From Candidatus Amulumruptor caecigallinarius (GTDB lineage Bacteria > Bacteroidota > Bacteroidia > Bacteroidales > Muribaculaceae): a DNA stretch of 64,000 nt. The notes beneath the pieces are model-generated. The model searched no databases and was not told where the DNA came from. It saw only the letters and a program-made list of their open reading frames with translations. The stretch is taken from positions 1 through 64,000 of the forward strand of contig JAMPDP010000003.1 in the NCBI GenBank assembly GCA_023665605.1, in the 5' to 3' direction. Of this stretch, positions 43,354 through 51,799 are shown one piece after another. Numbering within the stretch: position 1 is the first letter of the stretch; the number at the start of each line of letters is the position of its first letter. The translations under genes and the position numbers were made by a program.

Positions 43354-44264
43354 CGTGGGAAGACTCGTTTTACATCTGTGAGCATTAATAGCTTGCGTAT
43401 GATATTCCATCCGACTCCGCAATCGGGCCATCTGATTAGCCGAGTTTGCACGTAAGCATGCCACCAATCAAGAGGCCTGTGATCACGCGCTGCAATCTTC
43501 ATGCGCCAGTCATTAACTGAGCCGTACCAACATTTCCAAAACCTCTTATATCTCGGATTTCCTTCCTTTGACACACTCTGATGCTCACGATACTCTACTA
43601 AAGGGAAATCCACAGGCTCAATTCTGTAGCCATTATACACGAATTTCATCGCAGTAGGCCAGTCTTCCACCAAAGGGTATTTCTCATCATATCCGCCCAA
43701 GGCTTCCAAGGTTGGTTTATGAATGAATAAGGTAGGACCTTCAATGAGATAGGGTATGCCGGCAAGTGCTGACTCCTGTTCGCGGGCATCAGCATCCTTG
43801 AAGTACTCGCGGCAACGCAGGCGCGGTTTCTGAAAACCGTTTTGGTCAAAAGGCACAATTTCACATATGAAGAACTTATCGCTGCTCCTTTTGGTAGCTT
43901 CAACGAACTTGCTGATGCAATCAGGGCGCAAACGGTCATCTCCGGCGATATACTTCACCCACTCCCCTTTCACATGTCTGAGAGCAAAATTATAGTTGCC
44001 CACTATGCCCAAATTGTGTGGAGTCTTAATTACAGCTACCTCGGAAAATCGGTCGACTTCAATGTCAGCCCAACTGCGAGCAACAGCCAAAGTATCATCC
44101 GTAGAACCATCGTCACTCACTATCACCTGCAGCGGACCTTCATAATCTTGCGCAGAGATGCTTGCAAGTGTCTCATTCACAAACTCGGCAGAGTTGTAAG
44201 TCACCACAACTATTGTGACAAGCGGCAATGTTCCTTCGGCAGAGGTATGTGCGTATGGATTCAT
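43350..44264 (-). CDS. GT2 family glycosyltransferase
   Basis: A 304-aa GT-A transferase. It begins after about 14 residues with LPLVTIVVVTYNSAEFVNETL, followed by VIVSDDGSTDDTL and the metal-site YIAGDDRLRPDCISKF (about 95-100). Later residues PLVEDWPTAMKFVYNG supply the likely catalytic acid pair. ATG at 44264 is used, 2 nt after the upstream stop; the longer frame to 44306 would overlap the DUF6625 gene. Confidence 0.9.
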   Translation of the reverse strand: MNPYAHTSAEGTLPLVTIVVVTYNSAEFVNETLASISAQDYEGPLQVIVSDDGSTDDTLAVARSWADIEVDRFSEVAVIKTPHNLGIVGNYNFALRHVKGEWVKYIAGDDRLRPDCISKFVEATKRSSDKFFICEIVPFDQNGFQKPRLRCREYFKDADAREQESALAGIPYLIEGPTLFIHKPTLEALGGYDEKYPLVEDWPTAMKFVYNGYRIEPVDFPLVEYREHQSVSKEGNPRYKRFWKCWYGSVNDWRMKIAARDHRPLDWWHAYVQTRLIRWPDCGVGWNIIRKLLMLTDVKRVFPR

Positions 44265-44266
44265 CG

Positions 44267-45229
44267 TTATTTCAGGCGGATGTGGGAAGTGGTGAACTCC
44301 ACGCACTCATCACCTCGCCACTGATAGCCGGCAGGTATGCGATAAAAACCCGGGGTCCAGAAGTTACCTGTATGATTGTAACTGATCTTCTTGAACATCA
44401 GGAAATGGAGGTATGGCAGCGTCTCTTCGGGCAATATATTTTCCGGAAACTCTCCATTACCCATCTGCCATCTTAGAGTTTTGAGGTCAAGGATATATTT
44501 CTCTCGCGGATAAGGTGTGAACGTTGTGCCGGGCTCACAATAGTACTGTCGTCCGGTGCCATTCGGCAATAAGCGTCCGACCGTGTGATATAATCGATTA
44601 CGATTAATCCCGGTCTTTCGTCCAAAACTATACCACAGACAGTCAATAATGCGCATACCGCGTGGTCTTACCGTCTCGGAATATTGCCTCTCATCCACCC
44701 AACCCGGGGGCTCTGCTTCGATTATTTCCTTGAGCGAGGATTCCAGCGGGAACATAATCCGGTTGAGAGAAGAATCTGTGCGTATCAATGTGAAATGCCC
44801 GGACACGCACTTGATGTGTGTAGTGATGAGCTCAAGTTGTTTGCGTGAGGTAAGCCTTGTAAGAGGCGTAAGGTCTCCATAAGCCACATCAATATCGCCA
44901 AATCCCCACCATGTGTATTTGCCCTCGGCAAGCAAATCACTGTGCATCAGCCCGTAGAAAGGCTTCACGTCACAGAGCTTGGAAGCTATCTTTGGAAGAC
45001 GCACCCCAACCACCTGCTCCACCAGCACCAAATATTCATCAAAAGATGTTGAGTGGAAGAAAGTGTTGGGATAGGTCACCTCCGGCTCGCCGCAGTCGGT
45101 AAAATAGTGGAAATCAATCTGCGGATTACGCGAGCAGGTATAGAGATACAGCGGCATCCACTCCGGCCACTTGCCGAAATAAGGTATCAGCATCGCTATT
45201 CTCTCAGTGGATAGTGAATCTATCGCCAT
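44267..45229 (-). CDS. DUF6625-type protein, paralogue A
   Basis: A 320-aa protein of a family seen in Bacteroidetes glycan clusters (DUF6625-like). It starts with ERIAMLIPYFGKWPEWMPLY and has the diagnostic CSRNPQIDFHYFTDC. It also has an acidic loop WWGFGDIDVAYGD near residue 115 that looks like a GT-A metal site. No proven activity. I infer a glycosyltransferase or sugar-modifying enzyme. It is a full-length tandem paralogue of the next gene upstream: both carry the same start, FGDIDVAYGD, EKYILDL and PYLHFL segments. ATG at 45229 is chosen over a TTG at 45250. Confidence 0.78.
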   Translation of the reverse strand: MAIDSLSTERIAMLIPYFGKWPEWMPLYLYTCSRNPQIDFHYFTDCGEPEVTYPNTFFHSTSFDEYLVLVEQVVGVRLPKIASKLCDVKPFYGLMHSDLLAEGKYTWWGFGDIDVAYGDLTPLTRLTSRKQLELITTHIKCVSGHFTLIRTDSSLNRIMFPLESSLKEIIEAEPPGWVDERQYSETVRPRGMRIIDCLWYSFGRKTGINRNRLYHTVGRLLPNGTGRQYYCEPGTTFTPYPREKYILDLKTLRWQMGNGEFPENILPEETLPYLHFLMFKKISYNHTGNFWTPGFYRIPAGYQWRGDECVEFTTSHIRLK

Positions 45230-45264
45230 TGCATACACTCGCTTTCGCAAAAGTCAAAGGGACA

Positions 45265-46218
45265 TTACACCAACTTAATGTGCTCGAGGGTAATTTCTAC
45301 TTTTTCATTCCCTTGCCACTGGTGGTTGGCCGGTATCTTGTAATAGTCCTGTGGCCAGTGGAAATCTGTTTTGTTATTGGCGCACTTTTTGAACTTCAAG
45401 AAGTGAAGATATGGCATATTGGACCGAGGACGCAGACATCCTTGAAAATGTCCTTTACCCATAGTCCAGCGCATTGTGGAGAGGTCAAGGATATATTTCT
45501 CACCGGGTATCGGATCAAAAGTAGTGGAAGGGTCGCAATAATACGCATTGAGGCGCTTTCCCGGTAGGATGCGGTCCATTAATCGGTAAAAAGAATTTCG
45601 CTCCCACTTTACGCGAAGTCCTATGGCGAACCACAATTTGTCTATCAAACACATACGCCTTGGGCGTATAGCGCGACTATAGTGCACCTCATCAATAAAA
45701 CCCGCCGGATCTGCTTCGATAATCCGCCTCATTTCGTCTGTAGGCTGAAAGTTGTCAAATGCAACTGAGCCACACTTGATGATGCAAAAGTGACCTGCCA
45801 ACTGATAAATGTGAGACGTCACCAATTCAATGTGTGGATTTCTCGTCGGGTTCACCAGCTGTGCACAATCGCCATAAGCTACATCTATATCACCAAAACC
45901 CCACCATTGGTAACTACCTGCGTCAATGACGTCTCTGTGAATACGTCCGAAGAACGGTCTAAGGTCACATAACTTATCGGTATGTCCGGGAATGTCAAGT
46001 CCTGTCAACGCTTTGGCCTTTGCCCGATACTCATCAAAGGTCATGCCATGGAAAAAGGTATTGACATAAGTTTGTTGGGGGATACTGCAATCAGTGAAGA
46101 AATGGAAGTCAATCTGCGGATTGCGGCTGCAGGTATACAGATAAAGTGACATCCATTCGGGCCATTTCCCAAAATATGGTATCAGCATCGCTATCCTTGG
46201 GGTCTTTGTCACTTTCAT
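45265..46218 (-). CDS. DUF6625-type protein, paralogue B
   Basis: 317 aa, clearly homologous end to end with paralogue A: IAMLIPYFGKWPEWMSLYLY, CSRNPQIDFHFFTDC, WWGFGDIDVAYGDC, GEKYILDLSTMRWTMGKG and PYLHFLKFKKC. The alignment shows conserved blocks joined by variable surface segments, so the copies have diverged substantially. ATG at 46218 is used (the TTG at 46227 adds three residues). The duplicate pair lies in the same orientation, 35 nt apart, which fits local tandem duplication followed by change of acceptor or donor preference. Confidence 0.78.
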   Translation of the reverse strand: MKVTKTPRIAMLIPYFGKWPEWMSLYLYTCSRNPQIDFHFFTDCSIPQQTYVNTFFHGMTFDEYRAKAKALTGLDIPGHTDKLCDLRPFFGRIHRDVIDAGSYQWWGFGDIDVAYGDCAQLVNPTRNPHIELVTSHIYQLAGHFCIIKCGSVAFDNFQPTDEMRRIIEADPAGFIDEVHYSRAIRPRRMCLIDKLWFAIGLRVKWERNSFYRLMDRILPGKRLNAYYCDPSTTFDPIPGEKYILDLSTMRWTMGKGHFQGCLRPRSNMPYLHFLKFKKCANNKTDFHWPQDYYKIPANHQWQGNEKVEITLEHIKLV

Positions 46219-46241
46219 TCCTATCAATAAATTTTACTTGT

Positions 46242-47180
46242 CTATCTCAACTTTAAAATCCAGGCTGCAACCGGCCCTCCATTCATCAGTAGACAATACG
46301 GCCACTTCTTGCGTCCCAAACAGGAAAAATGTGCCGGCTTACCATTCACCCATCGCTCCATGCGCTGAGCTTGCCTGACAAGACCGATGCGCGTTAGGTA
46401 CACCTTGATGGGTATAACCATTGCTGCATAATCTGCACGATATGCATCAAACATACCTTTAATACGCAGTAACTGTCCAATAAACTCTATATTGGGAATA
46501 GACCGCCCCACAATATCATGGCTGCGAGAGTAACCGGTGAGCGACTCAGTATTGCCTCTATTGTAATTATAGCCTATGACATCAACTTTGCCGATTCGTG
46601 GTTGTGCCATAAGCAATTGCAAACAGATTACGGTATCTTCCATCACCCAGCAATCTGCTATTACCTTGATATCTGCAGTTTGCCAGAAATCACGGCGCAC
46701 GAGCTTTGACCACAACCATCCCTGCAGTCGATATTGAAGAAGAAGCGATATCATGCGCTTGGGGTCGGGGCTGAAGGGTTCGTCCATCACAGCTATTCTC
46801 TTGCCGTCTGCTTCGGTGGCCACTTTGAACCATACGATATCCAACTTCCCGGCATCAGCCGTATGGACGGTTGTGGCAAGCAGCTCCGGCTCGATGGTGT
46901 CGTCGCTGTCAACGAACAGAAGGTATTCACCCGTTGCTTCGCTGATGGCTCGCGACCTGGCAACAACCGGGCCGGAATTGCGTTGCGTCAGTACTTTGAA
47001 GCGGGAATCACGGGCGACATATTCGCTCAGTATTTGCGAAGACCCGTCATTGGAGCCGTCATCTACGGCCACGCATTCCCAGTCGGTAAGTGTCTGGCTG
47101 ACAATGCTGTCAAGGCATCGCCGCAAATATTTGGCGGTGTTATAGACCGGCATGATAATCGACACCTTCACGTCTGACAT
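46242..47180 (-). CDS. GT2 family glycosyltransferase
   Basis: A 312-aa GT-A transferase, the first enzyme after the flippase. Motifs: VSIIMPVYNTAKYLRRCLDS, CVAVDDGSNDGSSQIL and the metal-site LLFVDSDDTIEPEL (about 88-93). The length and C-terminal basic tail are standard for Bacteroidetes capsule GT2 enzymes. 40 nt separate it from the flippase stop. Confidence 0.9.
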   Translation of the reverse strand: MSDVKVSIIMPVYNTAKYLRRCLDSIVSQTLTDWECVAVDDGSNDGSSQILSEYVARDSRFKVLTQRNSGPVVARSRAISEATGEYLLFVDSDDTIEPELLATTVHTADAGKLDIVWFKVATEADGKRIAVMDEPFSPDPKRMISLLLQYRLQGWLWSKLVRRDFWQTADIKVIADCWVMEDTVICLQLLMAQPRIGKVDVIGYNYNRGNTESLTGYSRSHDIVGRSIPNIEFIGQLLRIKGMFDAYRADYAAMVIPIKVYLTRIGLVRQAQRMERWVNGKPAHFSCLGRKKWPYCLLMNGGPVAAWILKLR

Positions 47181-47220
47181 ACAATAATCTGTCTAAGAAT
47201 ATTGCCGACTGTCTTAATAC

Positions 47221-48834
47221 TTAGGCTGCTTGCTTCTTTTTACGTTTGAAGATTGCGCCCCACAGACGCACCAATATAGCGTGGAACTGGGGCACAAACA
47301 GCCACATACCAGGTGTGGCTACTGCTACAAATGGTATGCCGAAGCAGAAGGTACGTACTATAAACGATGTCCACAGGTTTGTGAAGTGGAAATAGTGGTT
47401 CATCAATGTCTCGGCCACCAGATAACCCACTCCATAGGCAATCAGGATTGGCACCGAGCACCGGAAGAAGAGGTACCAATAGTGCCAAACGCTGCGCTTC
47501 ATCCCGCGTGAGAAGAGCCAGTAAGGCTTCCACAGATAGATGAAGATAAACGTGGAAATCAGCGGCCCGAGTACCACCCCAAGAAGCCCCCATATGGAAC
47601 CCAGACCAATGGTGATAAGCAGGAATACAGCGCTTTCAGCCAAAGGGGACCAAACATCAGCAAACAGGCCGAAGCCGCCGATAAAGTTCTCATTGATGCC
47701 TCGCATCATCCCGAGGAAATAGCTGAATATCACCACCGTGACCACCCCACGGTCAAGCACGCACTCCGGACCGAGCCACGCGGCTACAAAGGGTGAAATC
47801 AGGTACATAAATCCGGCTGCCATACCTCCCGCGATGTAGAAACGACCGGAAAATAGCTGCTGGTATACGCGGAATATTTTTTCGCGATCTCCCTCAGCTA
47901 TCATGTTACCTACACCGGCACCCACACTGTTTATCACACCGTTGACAAAACTGGAACAACGAGTCGTAATGGTGGTGTAGTTGTTATACAGAGTCACAAC
48001 CGGCAAAGAGACATAGCCATAGATAATCAACGGGAGTGTCTGCCACTGTACGAATGAGCCGACATTATGAATGAATATCTGACTCATGTATTTCTTCACC
48101 TCTGGATATTTCTTGAGCAGCTTGCGCCCTTGTTTAAGCTCGGTCTTGAGCCATGGATAAGTCTTGCGGATCTTCCAGTTGATGAGCAGCGTGTTGATTA
48201 TGGCAAACACGACCTCAATTATCACAAACAGATAGAAGTTTGCCCAAAGCATCGCAAACACCATCTGAGCAATCAGTCGCGCCGACGTAGTCGCTTGGAA
48301 ATACCCCGTGATAAGATAGTTGCGCTGATCGGCACTCATGATGGCCATCTTGTAGTTGAAGAAATAACCCCACATCGAGTTGGCCATGAAGCAGAAGAAC
48401 ACGAAGTAGATGAGCTTCAGTGAGAAGCCCGTGTCAGGGAATATAAGCGGGAAGAACAGCGACAGGATGATGCCGGCAGAGATGATGATGATGCCTATCC
48501 AACGGTAAAGATACCCCATCACCGATATCAGCTCGTTGACCTTGAAGCGGTCGCGGTCATGCACCGGCTTGTAGAGGAGGAACGCTATTGACCCGCCGAT
48601 GCCCAGTTCGGCCAGATTCAGAAAGCTGAGTAGAGATGCAATAGAGCCGGTGAGTCCCATAAAGTCGAGGCCAAGATAGTCAATAAAAGTACGCCGAGTG
48701 AAGAAAGATGTCAACAACGACACGAAGTAACATATCATGTTAATTCGTGCATTGAGTATTGACTTCTTCACGCGCGAGTCTGTCGTAGCATAGTCGCTCG
48801 TCACCTTCTCGCTTCCTGACTGTGTTTCCGTCAT
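47221..48834 (-). CDS. Wzx-like oligosaccharide flippase
   Basis: A MATE/MVF-fold inner-membrane protein of about 14 helices (537 aa) that moves undecaprenyl-PP-linked repeat units from the cytoplasmic to the periplasmic face. The start has VKKSILNARINMICYFVSLL and a conserved FIDYLGLDFMGLTG loop, with AELGIGGSIAFLLY in helix 2, which is the signature of Bacteroidetes polysaccharide transporters. The long cytoplasmic C-terminus is Lys-rich. It pairs with the Wzy-like polymerase at 35132 to make this a Wzx/Wzy-dependent locus. Confidence 0.85.
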   Translation of the reverse strand: MTETQSGSEKVTSDYATTDSRVKKSILNARINMICYFVSLLTSFFTRRTFIDYLGLDFMGLTGSIASLLSFLNLAELGIGGSIAFLLYKPVHDRDRFKVNELISVMGYLYRWIGIIIISAGIILSLFFPLIFPDTGFSLKLIYFVFFCFMANSMWGYFFNYKMAIMSADQRNYLITGYFQATTSARLIAQMVFAMLWANFYLFVIIEVVFAIINTLLINWKIRKTYPWLKTELKQGRKLLKKYPEVKKYMSQIFIHNVGSFVQWQTLPLIIYGYVSLPVVTLYNNYTTITTRCSSFVNGVINSVGAGVGNMIAEGDREKIFRVYQQLFSGRFYIAGGMAAGFMYLISPFVAAWLGPECVLDRGVVTVVIFSYFLGMMRGINENFIGGFGLFADVWSPLAESAVFLLITIGLGSIWGLLGVVLGPLISTFIFIYLWKPYWLFSRGMKRSVWHYWYLFFRCSVPILIAYGVGYLVAETLMNHYFHFTNLWTSFIVRTFCFGIPFVAVATPGMWLFVPQFHAILVRLWGAIFKRKKKQAA

Positions 48835-48886
48835 TGCTTATGACTAATCAATATCGAACGGCTGCCAGAGGGCTACTGCCCTCGTA

Positions 48887-49447
48887 TCAACGGATTACCT
48901 CCACCAGGTCAGGCCTCACTTCGGCCGACACCGCCCCGAGGCCGGGAAGTTCCACCACGAGGCGCCGGTTACGGTGTCCCTTGACGCGCTTGAAAGTTCC
49001 GATGACTCCGTCAAATGGACCGCCGAGAATACGCACTTGTGTACCCTCCGATGGCATACTCTCGTCGGGCAACAGAAATTCCACGCTATCTATATCAGCC
49101 GCACGAGATGCTACTGCAATAAAACTCTCCATCTGCCTCTCGGGGACGGTAAGCGGCATTGGCGGGGTGACGGACTGGTCCATGATATATTGCAGCCTGG
49201 GCATACCTATCTTAATTTGCGAAACCTCTGCTTTGGTAGCCTTGATAAACAGTACGCTCGGAATCGCAGGCACCAGATAACGTCCTTTCCGGCCATGATA
49301 CTCCCTGACTGCCCATTGCTTTGGCAAAAAATAACGTTTTTTGTGAGCGTCAAGCCACTCCTCAGCGGCTTTCTCGGCCTTGTATGCTCTCATCGCATAC
49401 CATCGGGGAGTATCGTCTTGAATGGACGCCACAGCGGATACAGGCAA
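48887..49447 (-). CDS. UpxY/NusG-like transcription antitermination factor
   Basis: A specialised NusG paralogue that binds RNA polymerase at the 5' leader of its own operon and stops premature termination in long capsule operons. The NGN domain starts WYAMRAYKAEKAAEEWL (residue 16 on) and contains YLVPAIPSVLFIKATKAEV; the C-terminal KOW domain reads EGTQVRILGGPFDGVIGTFKRVKGH (shortened here to its core GGPFDGVIG). The start is a TTG at 49447 or a GTG at 49432; no ATG precedes the conserved Trp, and an in-frame stop lies 4 codons upstream of the TTG. No UpxZ-like partner follows. 186 aa. Confidence 0.88.
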   Translation of the reverse strand: MPVSAVASIQDDTPRWYAMRAYKAEKAAEEWLDAHKKRYFLPKQWAVREYHGRKGRYLVPAIPSVLFIKATKAEVSQIKIGMPRLQYIMDQSVTPPMPLTVPERQMESFIAVASRAADIDSVEFLLPDESMPSEGTQVRILGGPFDGVIGTFKRVKGHRNRRLVVELPGLGAVSAEVRPDLVEVIR

Positions 49448-49569
49448 TTCTTTGGTTCACCCCAGATATTGCAACGCACTCATTCCCAGTAAATTGAACA
49501 AGATGTGACAATAATTGGAGCGATCAGCAGATGAATGTTTGAGGCAATCAGAATGTGCCATCTATGCCA

Positions 49570-49600
49570 CAAAGATAGCAAAAGGGCATGACGCTGGCAA
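49570..49600 (-). promoter_or_regulatory. Promoter of the glycan operon
   Basis: On the minus strand TTG (49600-49598) is followed after 20 nt by TATCTTTG (49577-49570), a perfect TAnnTTTG. Transcription would begin near 49563. It is not flanked by visible invertible repeats, so phase variation of this promoter is not indicated. Confidence 0.7.
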
Positions 49601-49659
49601 GAGGCCTGCCATCTCAGGGGCCCCCAAGAGGTTAATTTATGATAATTCGGAGCGGGTAA

Positions 49660-49690
49660 TTGGTGGTTACGAGCGGAAGTGTTAAATTTG
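49660..49690 (+). promoter_or_regulatory. Promoter of tig
   Basis: TTGG at 49660-49663 and TAAATTTG at 49683-49690, 19 nt apart, match the -33 and -7 consensus of Bacteroidetes. The start site would fall near 49697, 63 nt before the tig ATG. Confidence 0.7.
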
Positions 49691-49759
49691 CACTTTGGTT
49701 ATAGAACCGTAAGAATATAAGAATAACAGAGATACACAAGACATATTTAGATATTCCCC

Positions 49760-51148
49760 ATGAACTTATCATTCGAGAAACAGGGCGCAGACAAGGCTCT
49801 TCTGAAAGTCGACATCGTGGAGAGCGACTACGCCGGCAAGGTAAAGGACCAGCTCAAGAAGCTCGGCCAGACACAGACCATCCCCGGCTTCCGCAAGGGT
49901 CATGTGCCCTTCGGTATGCTTGAGAAGCGCTTCGGCAAGGACATGGCCTCCGACGTCATCAACGAGACCGTATACACTGCTGTCACCGACTATCTGCGTG
50001 AAAACAAGATTGACATCCTCGGTGCTCCCGTGCCCGTTGATGTGATAGCCCTTGACCTTGACAAGACCAAGGACTACACCTTCAGCTACGAACTCTGCCT
50101 GGTGCCTGAACTCAACATTACAGTTGACAAGAGCGTCACCCTCCCCTACTACACCATCAAGGTCTCCGACGAGATGATTGACGAGCAGGACAAGGCTCTC
50201 TGCAAGCGTTTCGGCGCACAGGTACCCGGTGAGGAGGTTGAGCCTGACGCACTGGTGAAGGGTTCCATCTTTGAGCTCAATGAAGATGGCTCAGTAAAGG
50301 ACACTGAGGACGCAATCCAGGTGACATCCGGCATTGTCGCTCCCATGTACTTCAAGGACAAGGCCGAGGCTGACAAGTTTGCCGGCAAGAAGGTTGACGA
50401 CAAGGTTCGTTTCAACCCCGCAGCAGCAGCCGGTGGCGACATGGCTGAACTCTCCTCAATGCTCCAGATTGACAAGGAGAAGGCCGCCGATGTCAAGGCT
50501 GACTTCGAGATGACTATCTCTGAAATCATTGTGCTCCGCCCCGCAGAGCACGGCGAGGAGTTCTACACCAACGTCTTCGGCAAGGACAAGGTAAAGGACG
50601 AGGAGGGCTACCGCGCAGCACTCAAGGATATGATTGCCCAGCAACTTGACGGCAACTCCAAACAGGTGTTCCAGGGCGACACCTACCGCTACTTCACCGA
50701 CACCTACGGCAAGGACATCGTAGTTGCCGAGGATGTGCTCAAGAAATGGTATATGAGCGTCAATCGCGATGTCAACGAGAGCAACATTGACGAGGTTTTC
50801 GCCTCACTGATGCCCGACCTCCGTTGGCAGCTTATCCGCGACAATATCGCCGAGAAGCTCGGAGTAAAGGTCGAGGAGGCCGATATGCTGCACTATGCTG
50901 CAATGATGGCACGCCAGCAGTTCGCTCAGTATGGCATGAGCAATCTCACCGATGACGTTTATGAGGATTACGCCAAGCGTATGCTTGCCGACAAGCAGAC
51001 AGCCCAGCGTCTTCATCAGGACGTTTTCATGGCCAAGCTGTTCGGCGCCATCGAGCAGGCTGTCACCCTCGACAAGAAGGAACTCACCCTCGACGAGTTC
51101 AAGGCGATGCTCGACAAGAAGAGCGAGCAGACCAACGCTGAGGCGTAA
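49760..51148 (+). CDS. tig: Trigger factor (ribosome-associated chaperone)
   Basis: Trigger factor docks on the ribosomal exit tunnel (via L23) and shields nascent chains. The N-terminal ribosome-binding domain (about 1-115) has the signature PGFRKGHVPFGMLEKRFGKD at about 42-60. A short PPIase-like segment (about 150-245) lacks much of the canonical FKBP active site, as usual in Bacteroidetes. The C-terminal chaperone arms follow (about 250-440). At 462 aa it is slightly longer than E. coli Tig (432 aa). Single gene, bounded by its own promoter and a downstream hairpin. Confidence 0.93.
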   Translation: MNLSFEKQGADKALLKVDIVESDYAGKVKDQLKKLGQTQTIPGFRKGHVPFGMLEKRFGKDMASDVINETVYTAVTDYLRENKIDILGAPVPVDVIALDLDKTKDYTFSYELCLVPELNITVDKSVTLPYYTIKVSDEMIDEQDKALCKRFGAQVPGEEVEPDALVKGSIFELNEDGSVKDTEDAIQVTSGIVAPMYFKDKAEADKFAGKKVDDKVRFNPAAAAGGDMAELSSMLQIDKEKAADVKADFEMTISEIIVLRPAEHGEEFYTNVFGKDKVKDEEGYRAALKDMIAQQLDGNSKQVFQGDTYRYFTDTYGKDIVVAEDVLKKWYMSVNRDVNESNIDEVFASLMPDLRWQLIRDNIAEKLGVKVEEADMLHYAAMMARQQFAQYGMSNLTDDVYEDYAKRMLADKQTAQRLHQDVFMAKLFGAIEQAVTLDKKELTLDEFKAMLDKKSEQTNAEA

Positions 51149-51260
51149 GACAACAATCCACATATACCGAGAGGTTGCAGAACTGCCAAGGAGCGTTCGC
51201 AGGACGCTGATGTACAACGTCAACTAATCATCAGTAAATTCTGCCCCGGAATAAACAACC

Positions 51261-51300
51261 ACTGTGCCGACAGGAGATTTCCTCTCCCTGTCGGCACAGT
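51261..51300 (+). terminator. Hairpin terminator downstream of tig
   Basis: ACTGTGCCGACAGG (51261-51274) pairs perfectly with 51287-51300 over 14 bp around a 12-nt loop. A moderately T-rich TTGCTTCTC follows. It sits 112 nt after the tig stop. The reverse strand also has a T-rich tail, so it may work both ways. Confidence 0.7.
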
Positions 51301-51320
51301 TGCTTCTCTCACGAGTATAT

Positions 51321-51652
51321 ACTTAGAGCTTGTTTAATAATAAATGTGAACATCTCGGTCGAAAATCTTGGAGCAGATTTCATCCTGAGACGAAGGAGCA
51401 TAGCGAGCTATGTGACTGAGTTGAAGGATGGAAGATGCCCAAGATTTTCGCATGAGGGTATTCTTTGATAATTAACGTGTTGTTATGAGAGCTTGAATAT
51501 TTGTGAAATTACTTCCGCCTCGGTGTCTCTTTGGCTAAATTTCTGTTATTCGTCAGTCACGATGCCCGCATCGCTCCTTCCTCGTAACGAGAAATTTATC
51601 TCAAAGATACACCGCCGAGATGTTCACAATAATTATTAAACACGCTCTTAGT
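51321..51652. repeat. 332-bp MITE-like element with 38-bp terminal inverted repeats
   Basis: The left end (51321-51358) and the reverse complement of the right end (51615-51652) match at 34 of 38 positions. Inside lie two further palindromes. In the left one CGAAAATCTTGG (51360-51371) pairs with CCAAGATTTTCG near 51439-51450, enclosing a nearly complete arm with CATCCT/AGGATG and CATAGCGAGCTATG at the tip. In the right one GGTGTCTCTTTG pairs with the complement of CAAAGATACACC, along with CTAAATTTCT and AGAAATTTA. No ORF of substance exists. No target-site duplication is obvious. It fills most of the 651-bp gap between tig and tsf; the rest holds the two terminators listed. Confidence 0.75.
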
Positions 51653-51717
51653 TTGAAGCAGGTTATGTAGTTTACATCCGGGCTGAACGCTGATTCTTCA
51701 GTTACGAAATAAAGCGA

Positions 51718-51753
51718 CTCCGCCGCATTATCCAAATGGATAACGCGGCGGAG
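51718..51753 (-). terminator. Intrinsic terminator downstream of tsf
   Basis: On the minus strand CTCCGCCGCGTTATCC pairs over 16 bp (one G-U) with its partner around the loop ATTT. A T-rich CGCTTTATTTCG follows. It lies 47 nt after the tsf stop and closes the rplM-rpsI-rpsB-tsf cluster. Confidence 0.8.
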
Positions 51754-51799
51754 CATATCGTATTCAGATTAAAATATACAGGCTTATGTACGTGCTGTA

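Larger units (their letters stand above)
49448..49759. other. 312-bp divergent promoter region between the UpxY gene and tig
   Basis: This holds one well-formed promoter per direction (listed separately). The minus-strand leader before the UpxY-like gene is about 115 nt, long enough to carry an antitermination/pausing signal. I see no strong hairpin or T-run there by eye. The tig leader is about 63 nt. Confidence 0.6.

Noticed and set aside
49448-49759. Invertible (phase-variable) capsule promoter
   Set aside because: I looked for inverted repeats flanking the promoter at 49570-49600 and found none convincing.
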